Shown: positions 50,898 through 59,846 of the stretch, piece by piece
How the letters are laid out: each line of letters opens with the position of its first letter
How positions within the stretch are numbered: position 1 is the first letter of the stretch
Notes under the pieces: generated by a model
The model's database searches: none
What the model saw: the letters and a program-made list of their open reading frames with translations, nothing else
Told to the model about the DNA's origin: nothing
Origin: Rhodobium gokarnense
GTDB taxonomy: Bacteria > Pseudomonadota > Alphaproteobacteria > Rhizobiales > Rhodobiaceae
Reading direction: 5' to 3'
Assembly (NCBI RefSeq): GCF_025961475.1
Contig: NZ_JAOQNS010000010.1
Location: 154,743 to 218,742, forward strand
DNA: 64,000 nucleotides
Made by a program: the position numbers and the translations under genes

Positions 50898-51845
50898 TCA
50901 GGCCGCTTCGGCGTCGCGTGTCTTGTCCATCCAGCGCTCGGCGGTCGCCAGCGCTGCGGACGTCATGATGTCGAGATTGCCGGCATAGGCGGGCAGGTAG
51001 TGGGCCGCGCCCTCGACCTCCAGGAAGATGGTCGACTTGATGCCGGTGAACTCGCCATAGCCGGGAAAGCGGATCGGGTTGTTGTCGCCGAAGCGCTCGA
51101 ACTGGACGTCCTGCTTGAGGCGGTAGCCGGGCACGTATTTCTGCACCTCGGCCGCCATTTCCTCGACGCTCTTCTGGATCTCTTCCGGCTCGGCGCCCTG
51201 GCTCAGCACATAGACGGTGTCGCGCATCAGCAGCGGCGGCTCGGCCGGGTTGAGGATGATGATCGCCTTGCCGCGGTGGGCGCCGCCGACGGTCTCGATG
51301 GCGCGGGCGGTGTTCTGGGTGAACTCGTCGATATTGGCGCGGGTGCCGGGGCCCGCGGACTTCGACGCCACCGAGGCGACGATCTCCGCGTAAGGAACGG
51401 ATTTCGAGACCCGGGCGACGGCATGGACCATCGGGATGGTCGCCTGGCCGCCGCAGGTCACCATGTTGACGTTCTGTTCGTTCAGGTGCTCGTCCATGTT
51501 GACGACGGGGATGCAGTGCGGGCCGATCGCCGCCGGCGTCAGGTCGATCATCTGCTTGCCGTACTGAATGCAGATATCGTTGTGCTTCTTGTGGGCGTAG
51601 GCGGAGGTGGCGTCGAAGACGACGCCGATCTCGTCCCACACCGGCATCTTGATGAGGCCGTCGATGCCTTCCGCGGTCGTCGCCACCTTCAGGCGCTCGG
51701 CGCGGGCAAGGCCGTCGGAGGCCGGGTCGACGCCAACCATGGCGCCCATCTCGATGTTCTTGCCGGTGCGCATCACCTTGATCATCAGGTCGGTGCCGAT
51801 ATTGCCCGAGCCGATGATCGCGCATTTGGTCTTGGCATTGCTCAT
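50898..51845 (-). CDS. dmpF: Acetaldehyde dehydrogenase (acylating)
   Basis: 315 aa from the ATG at 51845 ([21 protein letters not shown]). NAD site [13 protein letters not shown]; catalytic Cys in [18 protein letters not shown]-terminal [20 protein letters not shown] and [43 protein letters not shown] are typical. Converts acetaldehyde to acetyl-CoA and partners DmpG. It lies 2 bp after the hydratase stop. Confidence 0.96.
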   Translation of the reverse strand: MSNAKTKCAIIGSGNIGTDLMIKVMRTGKNIEMGAMVGVDPASDGLARAERLKVATTAEGIDGLIKMPVWDEIGVVFDATSAYAHKKHNDICIQYGKQMIDLTPAAIGPHCIPVVNMDEHLNEQNVNMVTCGGQATIPMVHAVARVSKSVPYAEIVASVASKSAGPGTRANIDEFTQNTARAIETVGGAHRGKAIIILNPAEPPLLMRDTVYVLSQGAEPEEIQKSVEEMAAEVQKYVPGYRLKQDVQFERFGDNNPIRFPGYGEFTGIKSTIFLEVEGAAHYLPAYAGNLDIMTSAALATAERWMDKTRDAEAA

Positions 51846-51847
51846 CG

Positions 51848-52657
51848 TTACTCTCCCTTGGCGAACTGGGCGCGGACGGAGCCGAGGCCCGTAATGCGGG
51901 CCTCGAAGACGTCGCCGGGCCTGGCGACGACCATCGGGCCGAGGGCGCCGGACATGATCTGGTCGCCGGCGCCGAGCGGTCGGCCGACGCGGGCCATGGT
52001 CTTTGCCAGCCACAGGGCCGCGTTCAGCGGATGGCCGAGGCAGGCGGCGCCGGCGCCGGTCGCCATCGGCTCGCCCTTCAGCGTCATCACCATGCCGCAG
52101 CTTCGAAGGTTGAGGCCGTCGAGCTTCACCGGCGTCGTGCCGAGGACGTAGAGGCCGCTGGAGGCGTTGTCGGCGACGGTGTCGAGGATGCGGATGTCCC
52201 AATTGGAAATCCGGCTGTCGACGATCTCGATGGCGGGCAGGACGTACTCGATCGCGCTCATCAGGTCGGACATGGTGAGGTCCGGCTCTGCGAGATCCTT
52301 GCCGATGACGAAGGCGATTTCGGCCTCGACCTTGGGCTGGATCAGGGTGCCGGTCGGTACTTCCTCACCCTCCGGCACCGCCATGTCGGCGAACAGCATG
52401 CCGTAGTCGGGCTGATCGACGCCGAGCTGCTTCTGGACGGAGTCGGAGGTCAGGCCGATCTTGCGGCCGACCACCTTGCGTCCGGCCTCCAGCCAGCGCT
52501 TCGTATTGATCTCCTGGACGGCATAGGCGCCGTCGACGTCGCCGTCTTCCAGCATGTCGCGGATCGGCGCGACGGGTTTCTTGGTGGCATGGGCATCGAA
52601 GATCGCGTCTGCGGCCTTCTGGATGTTTTCTTCAGTGGAACTCACGGCGGATCTCAC
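51848..52657 (-). CDS. dmpE: 2-oxopent-4-enoate (2-hydroxypenta-2,4-dienoate) hydratase
   Basis: 269 aa with a GTG start overlapping the dmpC stop (a second GTG at 52645 is possible). Hydratase-type motifs: [44 protein letters not shown] and [15 protein letters not shown]. Converts 2-oxopent-4-enoate to 4-hydroxy-2-oxovalerate. It sits between dmpC and dmpF as in classical dmp/xyl operons except that dmpD is missing. Confidence 0.9.
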   Translation of the reverse strand: MRSAVSSTEENIQKAADAIFDAHATKKPVAPIRDMLEDGDVDGAYAVQEINTKRWLEAGRKVVGRKIGLTSDSVQKQLGVDQPDYGMLFADMAVPEGEEVPTGTLIQPKVEAEIAFVIGKDLAEPDLTMSDLMSAIEYVLPAIEIVDSRISNWDIRILDTVADNASSGLYVLGTTPVKLDGLNLRSCGMVMTLKGEPMATGAGAACLGHPLNAALWLAKTMARVGRPLGAGDQIMSGALGPMVVARPGDVFEARITGLGSVRAQFAKGE

Positions 52658-54147
52658 AGCTTCACGCAGACATTGGACAGTTCGGTGTAGAATTCGAGGG
52701 AATGGACGCCGCCCTCGCGGCCGATGCCGGACATCTTGGAGCCGCCGAAGGCGGTTCGGAGGTCGCGCAGGAACCAGGAATTGACCCAGATGATGCCGGC
52801 CTCAAGATGCCGCGAGACGCGGTGGGCGCGGGAGACGTCGCCGGTCCAGACCGCTGCGGCAAGGCCGTAGGGCGTGTCGTTGGCGAGCTTCAGCACCTCG
52901 TCCTCGCTGTCGAACGGGCGGATGTGGCAGCAGGGGCCGAAGATCTCTTCGGTGACGATGGCGCTGTCGTCGGGAAGGCCGGTCCAGATGGTCGGCTCGA
53001 CCCACCAGCCGCCATTGAGGTCGCCCATTTCCGGGATGCCGCCGCCGGTGACGACCGTGGCGCCCTCGGCGGCGGCCTTGTCGTAGTAGGACTTCACCTT
53101 GGCGCGGTGCTCCTCGGAGATCAGCGGCCCGAGATTGGTCTCCGGGTCGTCGGAATGGCCGAGCTTCAGGTTTTCCGCCTTCTCCTTCAGGGTGGCGACG
53201 AATTTGTCGAAGATCGGCCGCTCCACATAGACCCGCTCGGTGCCGAGGCACACCTGGCCGCAATTGGCGAAGACGGAGCGCATGGTGCCTTCGATGGCGG
53301 CGTCGAAATCGCAGTCGGCGAAGACAATCGCCGGGTTCTTGCCGCCGAGTTCGAAGGAGACGTCGCGCACGCCCCTGGCCGCGGCCTTCATGATCGCCTC
53401 GCCGGTGCGGGTCTCGCCGGTGAAGGTGATGGCGTCGACGCCGGGATGCTGGGTGAGGAATTCGCCGGCGGCGTCGGGGCCGTGGCCGTGGACGACGTTG
53501 TAGACGCCCTTCGGGATGCCGACCGCGTTCATCACCTCACCGAGGAGGGCTGTGGTCATCGGGGTTTCCTCCGACGGCTTGACCACGACGGTGTTGCCGC
53601 AGGCGAGCGCCGGGCCGACCTTCCAGGTCATCAGGAGGAGCGGCAGGTTCCAGGGCGAGATGACGCCGATGACGCCTTTCGGCTTCCGCACCGCGTAGTT
53701 CATGGCGCCGGCGCCGTCCGGGGTCTCCAGGAAGAAGCTTTCCGTCGGCACGTTCTTCACGACGTCCGCAAAAACCTTGAAGTTGGCGGCGCCGCGGGGA
53801 ATGTCGATGTGGGCGGCGAGGGACTTGGGCTTGCCGGTGTCGGCGATCTCGGCGGCAAGGAAGTCGTCGAAGCGCCGGTCGATCTCGTCGGCGACGGCAT
53901 AGAGCAGCCTGACGCGTTCGGCCGTCGGCATGCGGCCCCACTCGCCCTTGAGGGCGGCGCGGGCGGCGCTCACCGCGGCGTCGACGTCGTCCTTCGTTGC
54001 CTTGTGGATGACGCCGAGCTTCTCGCCGTTCAGCGGGCAGATGTTGTCGAAGGTCTCGCCGCCGGAGCCGGCGACGAATTCGCCGTTGATGAAATGCTTG
54101 ATCTCGACCGCGGCGGTTTCCGCTTTGAGGGCTGTCTGTGTGCTCAT
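52654..54147 (-). CDS. dmpC: 2-hydroxymuconic semialdehyde dehydrogenase
   Basis: 497 aa from the ATG at 54147 ([24 protein letters not shown]). Aldehyde dehydrogenase superfamily: [39 protein letters not shown], catalytic Glu in [12 protein letters not shown] and catalytic Cys in [14 protein letters not shown]. The position and [14 protein letters not shown] start suit DmpC/XylG, which oxidises 2-hydroxymuconate semialdehyde to 2-hydroxymuconate in the oxalocrotonate branch. Confidence 0.93.
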   Translation of the reverse strand: MSTQTALKAETAAVEIKHFINGEFVAGSGGETFDNICPLNGEKLGVIHKATKDDVDAAVSAARAALKGEWGRMPTAERVRLLYAVADEIDRRFDDFLAAEIADTGKPKSLAAHIDIPRGAANFKVFADVVKNVPTESFFLETPDGAGAMNYAVRKPKGVIGVISPWNLPLLLMTWKVGPALACGNTVVVKPSEETPMTTALLGEVMNAVGIPKGVYNVVHGHGPDAAGEFLTQHPGVDAITFTGETRTGEAIMKAAARGVRDVSFELGGKNPAIVFADCDFDAAIEGTMRSVFANCGQVCLGTERVYVERPIFDKFVATLKEKAENLKLGHSDDPETNLGPLISEEHRAKVKSYYDKAAAEGATVVTGGGIPEMGDLNGGWWVEPTIWTGLPDDSAIVTEEIFGPCCHIRPFDSEDEVLKLANDTPYGLAAAVWTGDVSRAHRVSRHLEAGIIWVNSWFLRDLRTAFGGSKMSGIGREGGVHSLEFYTELSNVCVKL

Positions 54148-54172
54148 CGTCGTCTTTCCGGACTGGTTGATC

Positions 54173-54607
54173 TTATTTTTCGGGGGCAAGGCCGATGGCT
54201 TTCAGCCCGGCCATTGCACAAATCTCGTCTTCTTCGGCCGAGGCTCCGGAGACGCCGATGCCGCCGACGATCCTTCCGTCGACCGAGATCGGCAGGCCGC
54301 CGGCGAACATCACCAGGCGGTCGCGGACCATCAGGCCGTCGCGCAGCATGTCGTCGCCGGCAACGACCGCGCCCCATTTGGAGGTGGCAAGGCCGAAGCT
54401 TGCCGAGGTGAAGGCCTTGTCCTCGGCGATGGAAATGGAATGGAGCGGGGCGCCGGGCGCCCTCAGGAACGCCAGCAGGTGGCCGCCGGTATCGACGACG
54501 GCGGCGTTGATCGGCCGCTCCATCGCAAGGCCCGTCCTGACCGCGGCTTCCACCGCGGCCAGGCCGGCCTCGAACGTCAGACAGGTGCTGGGTTCGACAA
54601 CCTTCAT
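54173..54607 (-). CDS. GlcG/HbpS-family (DUF336) protein
   Basis: 144 aa. Matches the GlcG/HbpS pattern: LTFEAGLAAVEAAVRTGLAMERPINAAVVDTGGHLLAFLRAPGAPLHSISIAEDKAFTSASFG and MFAGGLPISVDGRIVGGIGVSGASAEEDEICA. Some relatives bind haem or degrade small molecules. Genes of this family recur in aromatic catabolic operons without a clear role. It lies between catechol 2,3-dioxygenase and dmpC. Confidence 0.85.
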   Translation of the reverse strand: MKVVEPSTCLTFEAGLAAVEAAVRTGLAMERPINAAVVDTGGHLLAFLRAPGAPLHSISIAEDKAFTSASFGLATSKWGAVVAGDDMLRDGLMVRDRLVMFAGGLPISVDGRIVGGIGVSGASAEEDEICAMAGLKAIGLAPEK

Positions 54608-54620
54608 CGGTGCGATCCCG

Positions 54621-55541
54621 TCAGGTCAGAACCGACAGGAAGGCTTCGTTCAACTCGCCTTCGTAATAGAAGATGCCGCGGCCGACCTGGTCGGCGCTCC
54701 AGCGGCGGGTCGGGTTGTCGGGGTAGTAGGTGTAGCCGCCGGCATAGACTTCGTTGCGGTTTCCGCTCGGGTCGAAGAAGTAGATGGTCTGGCCGCGGGT
54801 GATGCCGTGGCGGGTCGGGCCGACGTCCCGGGAGATGTTGTAGTGGGTCATGATGTCGGCGGCGTGGCCGACGTCGTTCCAGCTTTCCAGGAAGAACGCG
54901 GCGTGGTGGAACTTGCCGGGCTCGGCATGGTTCACGAAGGCGATGTCGTGGGCCTTGTTGGAGACCGTCAGCCAGATCGCCAGCTTGCCGTCCGGGGTGT
55001 CGACATATTCGGCGAGCGAGAAGTCGAGCACGTTGGTGAAGAGGTCGAGGACCTGATCGAGGTTCGGGCCGTAGAGCAGGGCGTGGTCGAAGCGGGTCGC
55101 CTTCATGCCGCGCGGCTCGACCGGCCAGATCATCGGGTTCTCGATCGCCGGATGGGTCGCCGACATCTCGATGTCGGCATAGAGTTCGATGCGGTGGCCG
55201 CTCGGGATGGTGAAGCCGATGCGGCGGCCGACGCCCGGCTGCTCGCCGGCCGGCACCTCGTCGGTGGCGACGCCGTAGTCGTTGAGGCGTTTGGTGAAAT
55301 CATCGAGCGAGGCGTCGCTGTCGACCTTGAAGGCCATCAGGTCGATGCCGGCCTGGTCAGCCTCGCGCAGGATGAAGCTGTGGCGGTCGAACTCGTCCCA
55401 GCCCTTCAGAAACACGCGGCCGTCGTCGCTGCGGCTGACCTCGTTGAGGCCGACGCGGTCGATGTAGTGGGTCAGCGCCTCATCCATGTCCAGGACGCGG
55501 AGCTGGATGAAGCCCGGACGCAAGATCCCTTTGAGTGCCAT
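54621..55541 (-). CDS. dmpB: Catechol 2,3-dioxygenase (extradiol)
   Basis: 306 aa type I extradiol dioxygenase. The 2-His-1-Glu iron site is H153 (TRFDHALLYG), H213 (KFHHAAFFLE) and E264 (PSGNRNEVYAGG), at almost the same numbers as XylE. Further conserved residues include the TRHG motif (GPTRHGITRGQTIYFFDPSG). It opens catechol to 2-hydroxymuconate semialdehyde. The ferredoxin encoded 45 bp upstream should reduce and reactivate its iron. Expected cytoplasmic homotetramer. Confidence 0.96.
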   Translation of the reverse strand: MALKGILRPGFIQLRVLDMDEALTHYIDRVGLNEVSRSDDGRVFLKGWDEFDRHSFILREADQAGIDLMAFKVDSDASLDDFTKRLNDYGVATDEVPAGEQPGVGRRIGFTIPSGHRIELYADIEMSATHPAIENPMIWPVEPRGMKATRFDHALLYGPNLDQVLDLFTNVLDFSLAEYVDTPDGKLAIWLTVSNKAHDIAFVNHAEPGKFHHAAFFLESWNDVGHAADIMTHYNISRDVGPTRHGITRGQTIYFFDPSGNRNEVYAGGYTYYPDNPTRRWSADQVGRGIFYYEGELNEAFLSVLT

Positions 55542-55586
55542 TTGTCGTCTCCCTTGACGTTTCCCGTGGTGTCGTCGCGGCTGCCT

Positions 55587-55919
55587 TCAGGCGCATTTTT
55601 GCCGCGATACCGGTGTCTTGACCGCGTTGCGCAGCACCATGTCGCTCTTCGGCGTGATGCGGCAGGACAGGGCAAAGCCTGCTGCCGCCTCCGCGTCGTC
55701 GACATGGTTCTTCCCCATCCGCAAACGGTCGCAGTCGCCTTGAAGGATCTGGACCCGGCATGCGCCGCAGCCGCCGCCCCGACAGCCGACCTGGATCTTG
55801 CGCAGACGCGCCCGCTCCATGGCGGCCAGTACCCGCTCCCCCTCGCGGCAGTCGAAGCTGTCGCCGCCCTCGAAGGTGATGCGGTAGGTTTTCGGGGCCG
55901 TTCCGGCGGCATCAGCCAT
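55587..55919 (-). CDS. [2Fe-2S] ferredoxin for catechol dioxygenase reactivation (XylT/DmpQ-like)
   Basis: 110 aa from the ATG at 55919, with AAGAAGGA about 10 nt upstream; earlier in-frame ATGs at 55949 and 56036 exist, the latter overlapping the putative promoter. Plant-type ferredoxin: cluster ligands in VGCRGGGCGACRV (C-x4-C-x2-C) and the fourth Cys in FALSCRI. The GCRGGGCGACRV form is that of XylT/DmpQ/NahT, which restore oxidised iron in extradiol dioxygenases. First gene of the operon. Confidence 0.9.
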   Translation of the reverse strand: MADAAGTAPKTYRITFEGGDSFDCREGERVLAAMERARLRKIQVGCRGGGCGACRVQILQGDCDRLRMGKNHVDDAEAAAGFALSCRITPKSDMVLRNAVKTPVSRQKCA

Positions 55920-55994
55920 GCAGGCCGGATCCTTCTTCAACGTTTCCATCGGCGCGAGTTTTGTCCGGTCCGGTATTGCGGACCGCCACTCGCT

Positions 55995-56045
55995 TACGGA
56001 TGCATCATGGTCGTCTAAAATATCGTCTGTCAACAAAAATATCGT
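55995..56045 (-). promoter_or_regulatory. Promoter and repeated AAAATATCGT sites of the meta-cleavage operon
   Basis: Two exact copies of AAAATATCGT (56017-56026 and 56036-56045, 19 bp apart) flank a minus-strand TTGACA (56033-56028). A CATGAT hexamer lies about 18 bp further, a plausible -35/-10 pair for the ferredoxin-C23O operon. A third copy of the motif is upstream of the GntR gene (46956). Overlap of the motif with the promoter suggests repression. Inferred. Confidence 0.5.
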
Positions 56046-56297
56046 TATTTAAAGACTCTCTCGTTTATTTGTTTCGGGCAGGCGCGCGCCGTCGGCGGCC
56101 GCGCGGAAGGGCGCAGGGCCGTGGCAAAAAGGCGGATTCTTAGGAATGGGGATGGTTGCCGGAGGGGGCGGCTGCGAGGCGGCAGAGCAGGTCCGGCCGG
56201 GCCAGACTATTGGTCTGGGTATCCGCCAAGAGGCAAACCGATGTCGGAGGCTAGGTGAGAAGGATGCGGGCTTGCTTCCCGTCTCCATCCCTCTCAA

Positions 56298-56408
56298 GCG
56301 TCATTGCCGGGCTTGACCCGGCAATCCATAGGGCGTTGATTCCAAACACGAATGCTGATGCAAGCGGACAGGCCTCATGGACCACCGGATCAAGTCCGGT
56401 GGTGACGC
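56298..56408 (+). repeat. Composite palindromic repeat family A, intergenic copy
   Basis: 111 bp. Begins GCGTCATTGCCGGGCTTGAC, hairpin ATTGCCGGG/CCCGGCAAT (56303-56325); a variable middle of about 55 bp; then CATGGACCACCGGA and hairpin ACCACCGGA/TCCGGTGGT (56381-56403), ending GGTGACGC. Same order as the dnaE2 copy on the opposite strand (8290-8385). Only the ends are conserved, not the middle. Confidence 0.85.
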
Positions 56409-56516
56409 GGGGGACGTGGAGGCGGGAGAGTGTGCGCCTCGAGCAGGGTCGATTGGTGCTGGCGCCGACGGCGCCGAGCCGTCCGCGCGCGGTCGATCTG
56501 ACGCGGTAATGCGGCC

Positions 56517-56687
56517 TCAGACGGCCGCGGAGCGGCGGGGCTCCTCGCGGCAGGCATCGTCCTCGGTCGCCGGGTCCTCCAGGTGGAGGCGGACGACGTT
56601 GGACGGGCGCGTGCCGTGCCGGTGGCCGGCATCCGCGGTCAGGAGTTCGGCGAGGGTCCGGGCGGGCAGCATTCTGAGGACGATCAT
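56517..56687 (-). CDS. Small hypothetical protein
   Basis: 56 aa, starting MIVLRMLPARTLAELLTADAG and rich in charged residues at the end (EDPATEDDACREEPRRSAAV). It lies 58 bp downstream of the Cys-rich gene at 56746 on the same strand and its codon positions look GC3-rich like a real gene. No family recognised. Possibly part of the same transcript facing the iron operon. Confidence 0.4.
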   Translation of the reverse strand: MIVLRMLPARTLAELLTADAGHRHGTRPSNVVRLHLEDPATEDDACREEPRRSAAV

Positions 56688-56745
56688 GGATGTTTCCCGG
56701 TTCTGGATTTCTTGGCGCCGGCGCCTGAGGGACCGTGCGCGGTTC

Positions 56746-57231
56746 TTATTGGCTCTGGCGCGGCTCCAGCGTCATGCCGGCTGCGCCGAGCACGGCGGCG
56801 AAATCTCGGGCAGTCCGCACCACCTCGTCGGCGTCGGGCGTGCCGAGGAGGGTGGCGGCGACGCCGCGCACGGCGTCCTCCGCCTCGTGCTGGCCGGCGG
56901 CGATCATGGCGATGCCGAGCCGCTCGTCGCGGCAGAAGGCGACGCCGTCGAAGGGATCGTAGAAGGGATAGAACTCGATACGCCGGTTGGCGGCGGCGCT
57001 CAGCGCCCGCACCCAGCAGGACAGTTCGGTGATCGCGCCCTTGGCCGCGTCGGCGCCGAGCCTGTCGCGATAGATGCGCCAGCCGGCCTCCCAGCAATTG
57101 ATGTCGCAGGTCGCGAACCCCGCCATCCAGCAGCGAAAGCCGATGCCGACCAGCCGCTCGGGTATGCGCAGGCTGCCGTCGGCCTCGCGCAGCGGGCAGA
57201 TGTCGCCCTTGGGGCATGGAATGCAGTTCAT
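56746..57231 (-). CDS. Cys-rich conserved hypothetical protein
   Basis: 161 aa from the ATG at 57231 (MNCIPCPKGDICPLREADG). The first about 50 residues carry eight Cys (CIPC, ICPL, FRCW, ATCDINC), suggesting metal or Fe-S binding or disulphides. Cys in LSCWV and AFCRDE follow, plus helical C-terminal sequence (VRGVAATLLGTPDADEVVRTARDFAAVLGA). No family recognised. It is divergent from the imelysin/bacterioferritin operon with a Fur-like box 74 bp upstream, so a role in iron homeostasis is plausible. No signal peptide seen. Confidence 0.7.
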   Translation of the reverse strand: MNCIPCPKGDICPLREADGSLRIPERLVGIGFRCWMAGFATCDINCWEAGWRIYRDRLGADAAKGAITELSCWVRALSAAANRRIEFYPFYDPFDGVAFCRDERLGIAMIAAGQHEAEDAVRGVAATLLGTPDADEVVRTARDFAAVLGAAGMTLEPRQSQ

Positions 57232-57304
57232 TGCGGCGGTTCCCCTCCACCGGTCCACCGGGCGCGCCGTCGTCGCGGCAGGGCACGCCTCTCATCCGCA
57301 TGAC

Positions 57305-57323
57305 GCTAATGAGAATGAGTTGC
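57305..57323 (+). promoter_or_regulatory. Fur-like box in the divergent iron region
   Basis: GCTAATGAGAATGAGTTGC matches the classical 19-bp Fur consensus at 13 of 19 positions by hand count. It shares the core AATGNGAATGA with a second site on the other strand at 57455-57473. It lies 74 bp upstream of the Cys-rich gene and about 200 bp before the imelysin gene. Confidence 0.45.
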
Positions 57324-57454
57324 AATAGCAATACGTAGAACGGCGGATGTGCTTAAATTATACTCGGTCTAACATTTTGCCGTGGGAATGGGCAGAAATG
57401 GCCTTTTTTCGCGATTTTTTAAATGTCTATGCGCAATATCCCTTAATTGCCATT

Positions 57455-57473
57455 GAAAGTCATTCGCATTAAG
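57455..57473 (-). promoter_or_regulatory. Second Fur-like box upstream of the imelysin operon
   Basis: On the minus strand CTTAATGCGAATGACTTTC, 12 of 19 matches to the Fur consensus by hand count and the same AATGNGAATGA core as the site at 57305. It lies 52 bp upstream of the imelysin start, a position suitable for control of the iron operon. Confidence 0.45.
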
Positions 57474-57524
57474 AGTAGGGGTGCGTCACTCGCCAAGGCG
57501 AGAAAACAAGGGGAAGGACAATTT

Positions 57525-58814
57525 ATGTTGCCAATCGTAAGTGCCCAGTTCGTCCGGGCTTGTGGAGTTGCCGGGCTTGTAGCGGGGCTGACGATGATCT
57601 CACCTGCCGCCGCCGAGGTCGACAAGAAGGCGGTCCTCGATACCTATGCGGATATCGCCGAGGCCGGCTACGAGGACTCTCTGGCCGCGGCCAAGACGCT
57701 CGATGCGGCCATCGACAAGCTGATCGCCGATCCCTCCGAGGAGACGCTTGCCGCCGCCAAGGACGCCTGGCGGGCCGCCCGCATCCCCTATCAGCAGACC
57801 GAGGCGTTCCGCTTCGGCAACCCGATCGTCGACGACTGGGAAGGCAAGGTGAACGCCTGGCCGCTCGACGAGGGCCTGATCGACTACGTGAAGACCGACA
57901 CTTACGGCATGGAGTCGGACGAGAACGAGCTCTTCACGGCCAACGTCATCGCCAATGAGACGATCACCATCGGCGGCAAGGAGATCGACACCTCCAAGAT
58001 CACGCCGGAGCTTCTCGGCGAGACCCTGCACGAGGCCGGCGAGGTCGAGGCGAACGTGGCCACCGGCTACCACGCCATCGAATTCCTGCTCTGGGGCCAG
58101 GACGTCAACGGCACCGATGCCGGCGCAGGAACCCGTCCGGCGACCGACTTCGACACCGCCAACTGCACCGGCGGCCATTGCGACCGCCGCGCGGCCTACC
58201 TGAAGGCGGCCTCGACGCTGATGATCAGCGACCTGGAAGAGATCGTCGCGGCCTGGTCTGAGGGCGGCGCTGCCCGCGAGGACGTGATGGACGCCGATGG
58301 CGGTATCGTTCGCATCCTCACTGGCATGGGCTCGCTCTCCTATGGCGAGCTTGCCGGCGAGCGCATGAAGCTCGGCCTTCTCCTCCACGATCCGGAGGAA
58401 GAGCACGACTGCTTCTCCGACAACACCCACATGTCGCACTTCCTGGATGCAAAGGGCATCAGCAACGTCTACCACGGCAAGTACACCCGCATTGACGGGT
58501 CCGTCGTGGAGGGGGCGAGCCTCTCCGACCTCGTCGCCGAAAAGAACGCCGACCTCGACAAGGAACTGAGTGGCAAGCTCGAGGCGACCATGGCGGCGAT
58601 GACGACCATGAAGGAGCGCGCCGAAGGCGGCGAGGCCTACGATCAGATGATCGGCGAGGGCAATGACGAGGGCAACGCCGTCGTCCAGGCCGCGATCGAC
58701 GCGCTCGTCGACCAGACCCGCTCGATCGAGCGGGTGGTCGCCGAACTCGACCTCGACGCCATCGATTTCGAGGGCTCCGACAGCCTCGATAACCCGAACG
58801 CGGTGTTCCAATGA
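57525..58814 (+). CDS. Imelysin-family periplasmic iron-regulated protein (IrpA-like)
   Basis: 429 aa from the ATG at 57525 with strong ribosome-binding site GGGGAAGGA. Signal peptide about 1-31 (VRACGVAGLVAGLTMISPAAAE). Two imelysin repeats; the GxHxxE motif is intact in ATGYHAIEFLLWGQDVNG (H183, E186). Also ARIPYQQTEAFRFGNPIVDDWEGKVNAWPLDEGLIDYV. Family members are iron-regulated periplasmic or outer-membrane proteins that may bind iron or haem (EfeO-related M75 group). First gene of a six-gene iron operon, overlapping the Bfd-like gene by 4 bp. Confidence 0.9.
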   Translation: MLPIVSAQFVRACGVAGLVAGLTMISPAAAEVDKKAVLDTYADIAEAGYEDSLAAAKTLDAAIDKLIADPSEETLAAAKDAWRAARIPYQQTEAFRFGNPIVDDWEGKVNAWPLDEGLIDYVKTDTYGMESDENELFTANVIANETITIGGKEIDTSKITPELLGETLHEAGEVEANVATGYHAIEFLLWGQDVNGTDAGAGTRPATDFDTANCTGGHCDRRAAYLKAASTLMISDLEEIVAAWSEGGAAREDVMDADGGIVRILTGMGSLSYGELAGERMKLGLLLHDPEEEHDCFSDNTHMSHFLDAKGISNVYHGKYTRIDGSVVEGASLSDLVAEKNADLDKELSGKLEATMAAMTTMKERAEGGEAYDQMIGEGNDEGNAVVQAAIDALVDQTRSIERVVAELDLDAIDFEGSDSLDNPNAVFQ

Positions 58815-59143
58815 TCGTCTGCAGTTGCAACGTCATCAGCGATCTTGAAATTGAGGAGGCCGTTCTCGGCCTCCTCAAGGACGATCCCTGGCGGCTTATC
58901 GTCCCCGGCCACGTCTACAAGGAGATGCGGAAACGGGGGAAGTGCTGCAACTGCTTTCCGAATGTCGTCCAGATCATCGAACGGGCGACCGAACGCTTCC
59001 ACCGCACCCTGGGAACCGCCGATGCAGACCGCACGGCGGCTTTCCTGTCGAACCTGAAGGCCGAGCACCGCCGCATCGTCGAGATGCGCCGGGCGCGCCG
59101 CGAGGTCGCCGCAAAGCAGTGGAAAAAGACGATCGCGGCATAA
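58811..59143 (+). CDS. Bacterioferritin-associated ferredoxin-like protein with C-terminal extension
   Basis: 110 aa. The [2Fe-2S] BFD domain is N-terminal: CSC (Cys4, Cys6) and CCNCFPN (CxxC) about 35 residues later, with ISDLEIEEAV and a basic region between. Bfd reduces bacterioferritin to release iron. Typical Bfd is 60-75 aa; here about 45 basic residues follow (RTAAFLSNLKAEHRRIVEMRRARREVAAKQWKK), of unknown role. The bacterioferritin gene is 105 bp downstream, which supports the pairing. Confidence 0.88.
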   Translation: MIVCSCNVISDLEIEEAVLGLLKDDPWRLIVPGHVYKEMRKRGKCCNCFPNVVQIIERATERFHRTLGTADADRTAAFLSNLKAEHRRIVEMRRARREVAAKQWKKTIAA

Positions 59144-59248
59144 CCGCCGGCCGCTCGCCACGACTACGCCCCTTTGAATATGGCGCCATTCGTTCTATTT
59201 GCATTGGGAGACGACATCCCAATGCGAGACGGAAAGGACGAAGAGCCG

Positions 59249-59734
59249 ATGAAGGGCGACCCAAAAGTCATTGAATGTTTGAACGAAGCGCTCTTTATGG
59301 AACTGGCGGCGATCAACCAGTACTGGCTGCATTACCGGCTGCTGGACGACTGGGGCTACACGCTGCTGGCCAAGAAGGAACGGGAAGAGTCCATCGAGGA
59401 GATGGGCCACGCCGACAAGCTGATCGAGCGCATCATCTTCCTGGAGGGGCTTCCGAACCTGCAGACCGTTGCGCCGCTGCGCATCGGCCAGTCCGTCAAG
59501 GAAGTGCTCGACAGCGATCTGGCTGCCGAATACGAGGCGCGCGAGGCCTATGCCAAGTCGCGCGAGGTCTGCCGCGAGGCGCGCGACTACGTCTCCATGG
59601 AGCTCTTCGAGGAGCTTTTGACGGACGAGGAAGGCCATATCGACTTCCTGGAAACCCAGCTCGAGCTGTTCAAGGAAATCGGCCCGCAGAACTACGGCCA
59701 GCTCAATGCCGGCCCGGCGAGCGAAGCCGACTAG
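59249..59734 (+). CDS. bfr: Bacterioferritin
   Basis: 161 aa from the ATG at 59249 ([15 protein letters not shown]), preceded by GGAAAGGACGAAGAG. Iron storage 24-mer with haem. Ferroxidase ligands: Glu in [22 protein letters not shown] (Glu and His), AAEYEARE and [12 protein letters not shown]. Haem-ligating Met in IEEMGHADK (equivalent of Met52) is present. Length equals E. coli Bfr. Part of the iron operon, next to the Bfd-like gene. Confidence 0.95.
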   Translation: MKGDPKVIECLNEALFMELAAINQYWLHYRLLDDWGYTLLAKKEREESIEEMGHADKLIERIIFLEGLPNLQTVAPLRIGQSVKEVLDSDLAAEYEAREAYAKSREVCREARDYVSMELFEELLTDEEGHIDFLETQLELFKEIGPQNYGQLNAGPASEAD

Positions 59735-59846
59735 GCCGCTTCACGGCCGCGAATTCCACGGACCGGCGCATGCCCCTGGCTGTGCCGGTCCGGCCTTTCC
59801 GCCCCCCTTTCCGGCCGATGCGCGATTGCGCGAAAGGGGGCGCGTA

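Noticed and set aside
56049..56297. 82-residue frame before repeat A
   Set aside because: Pro/Arg-rich translation with no motif, in the promoter region of the meta operon.
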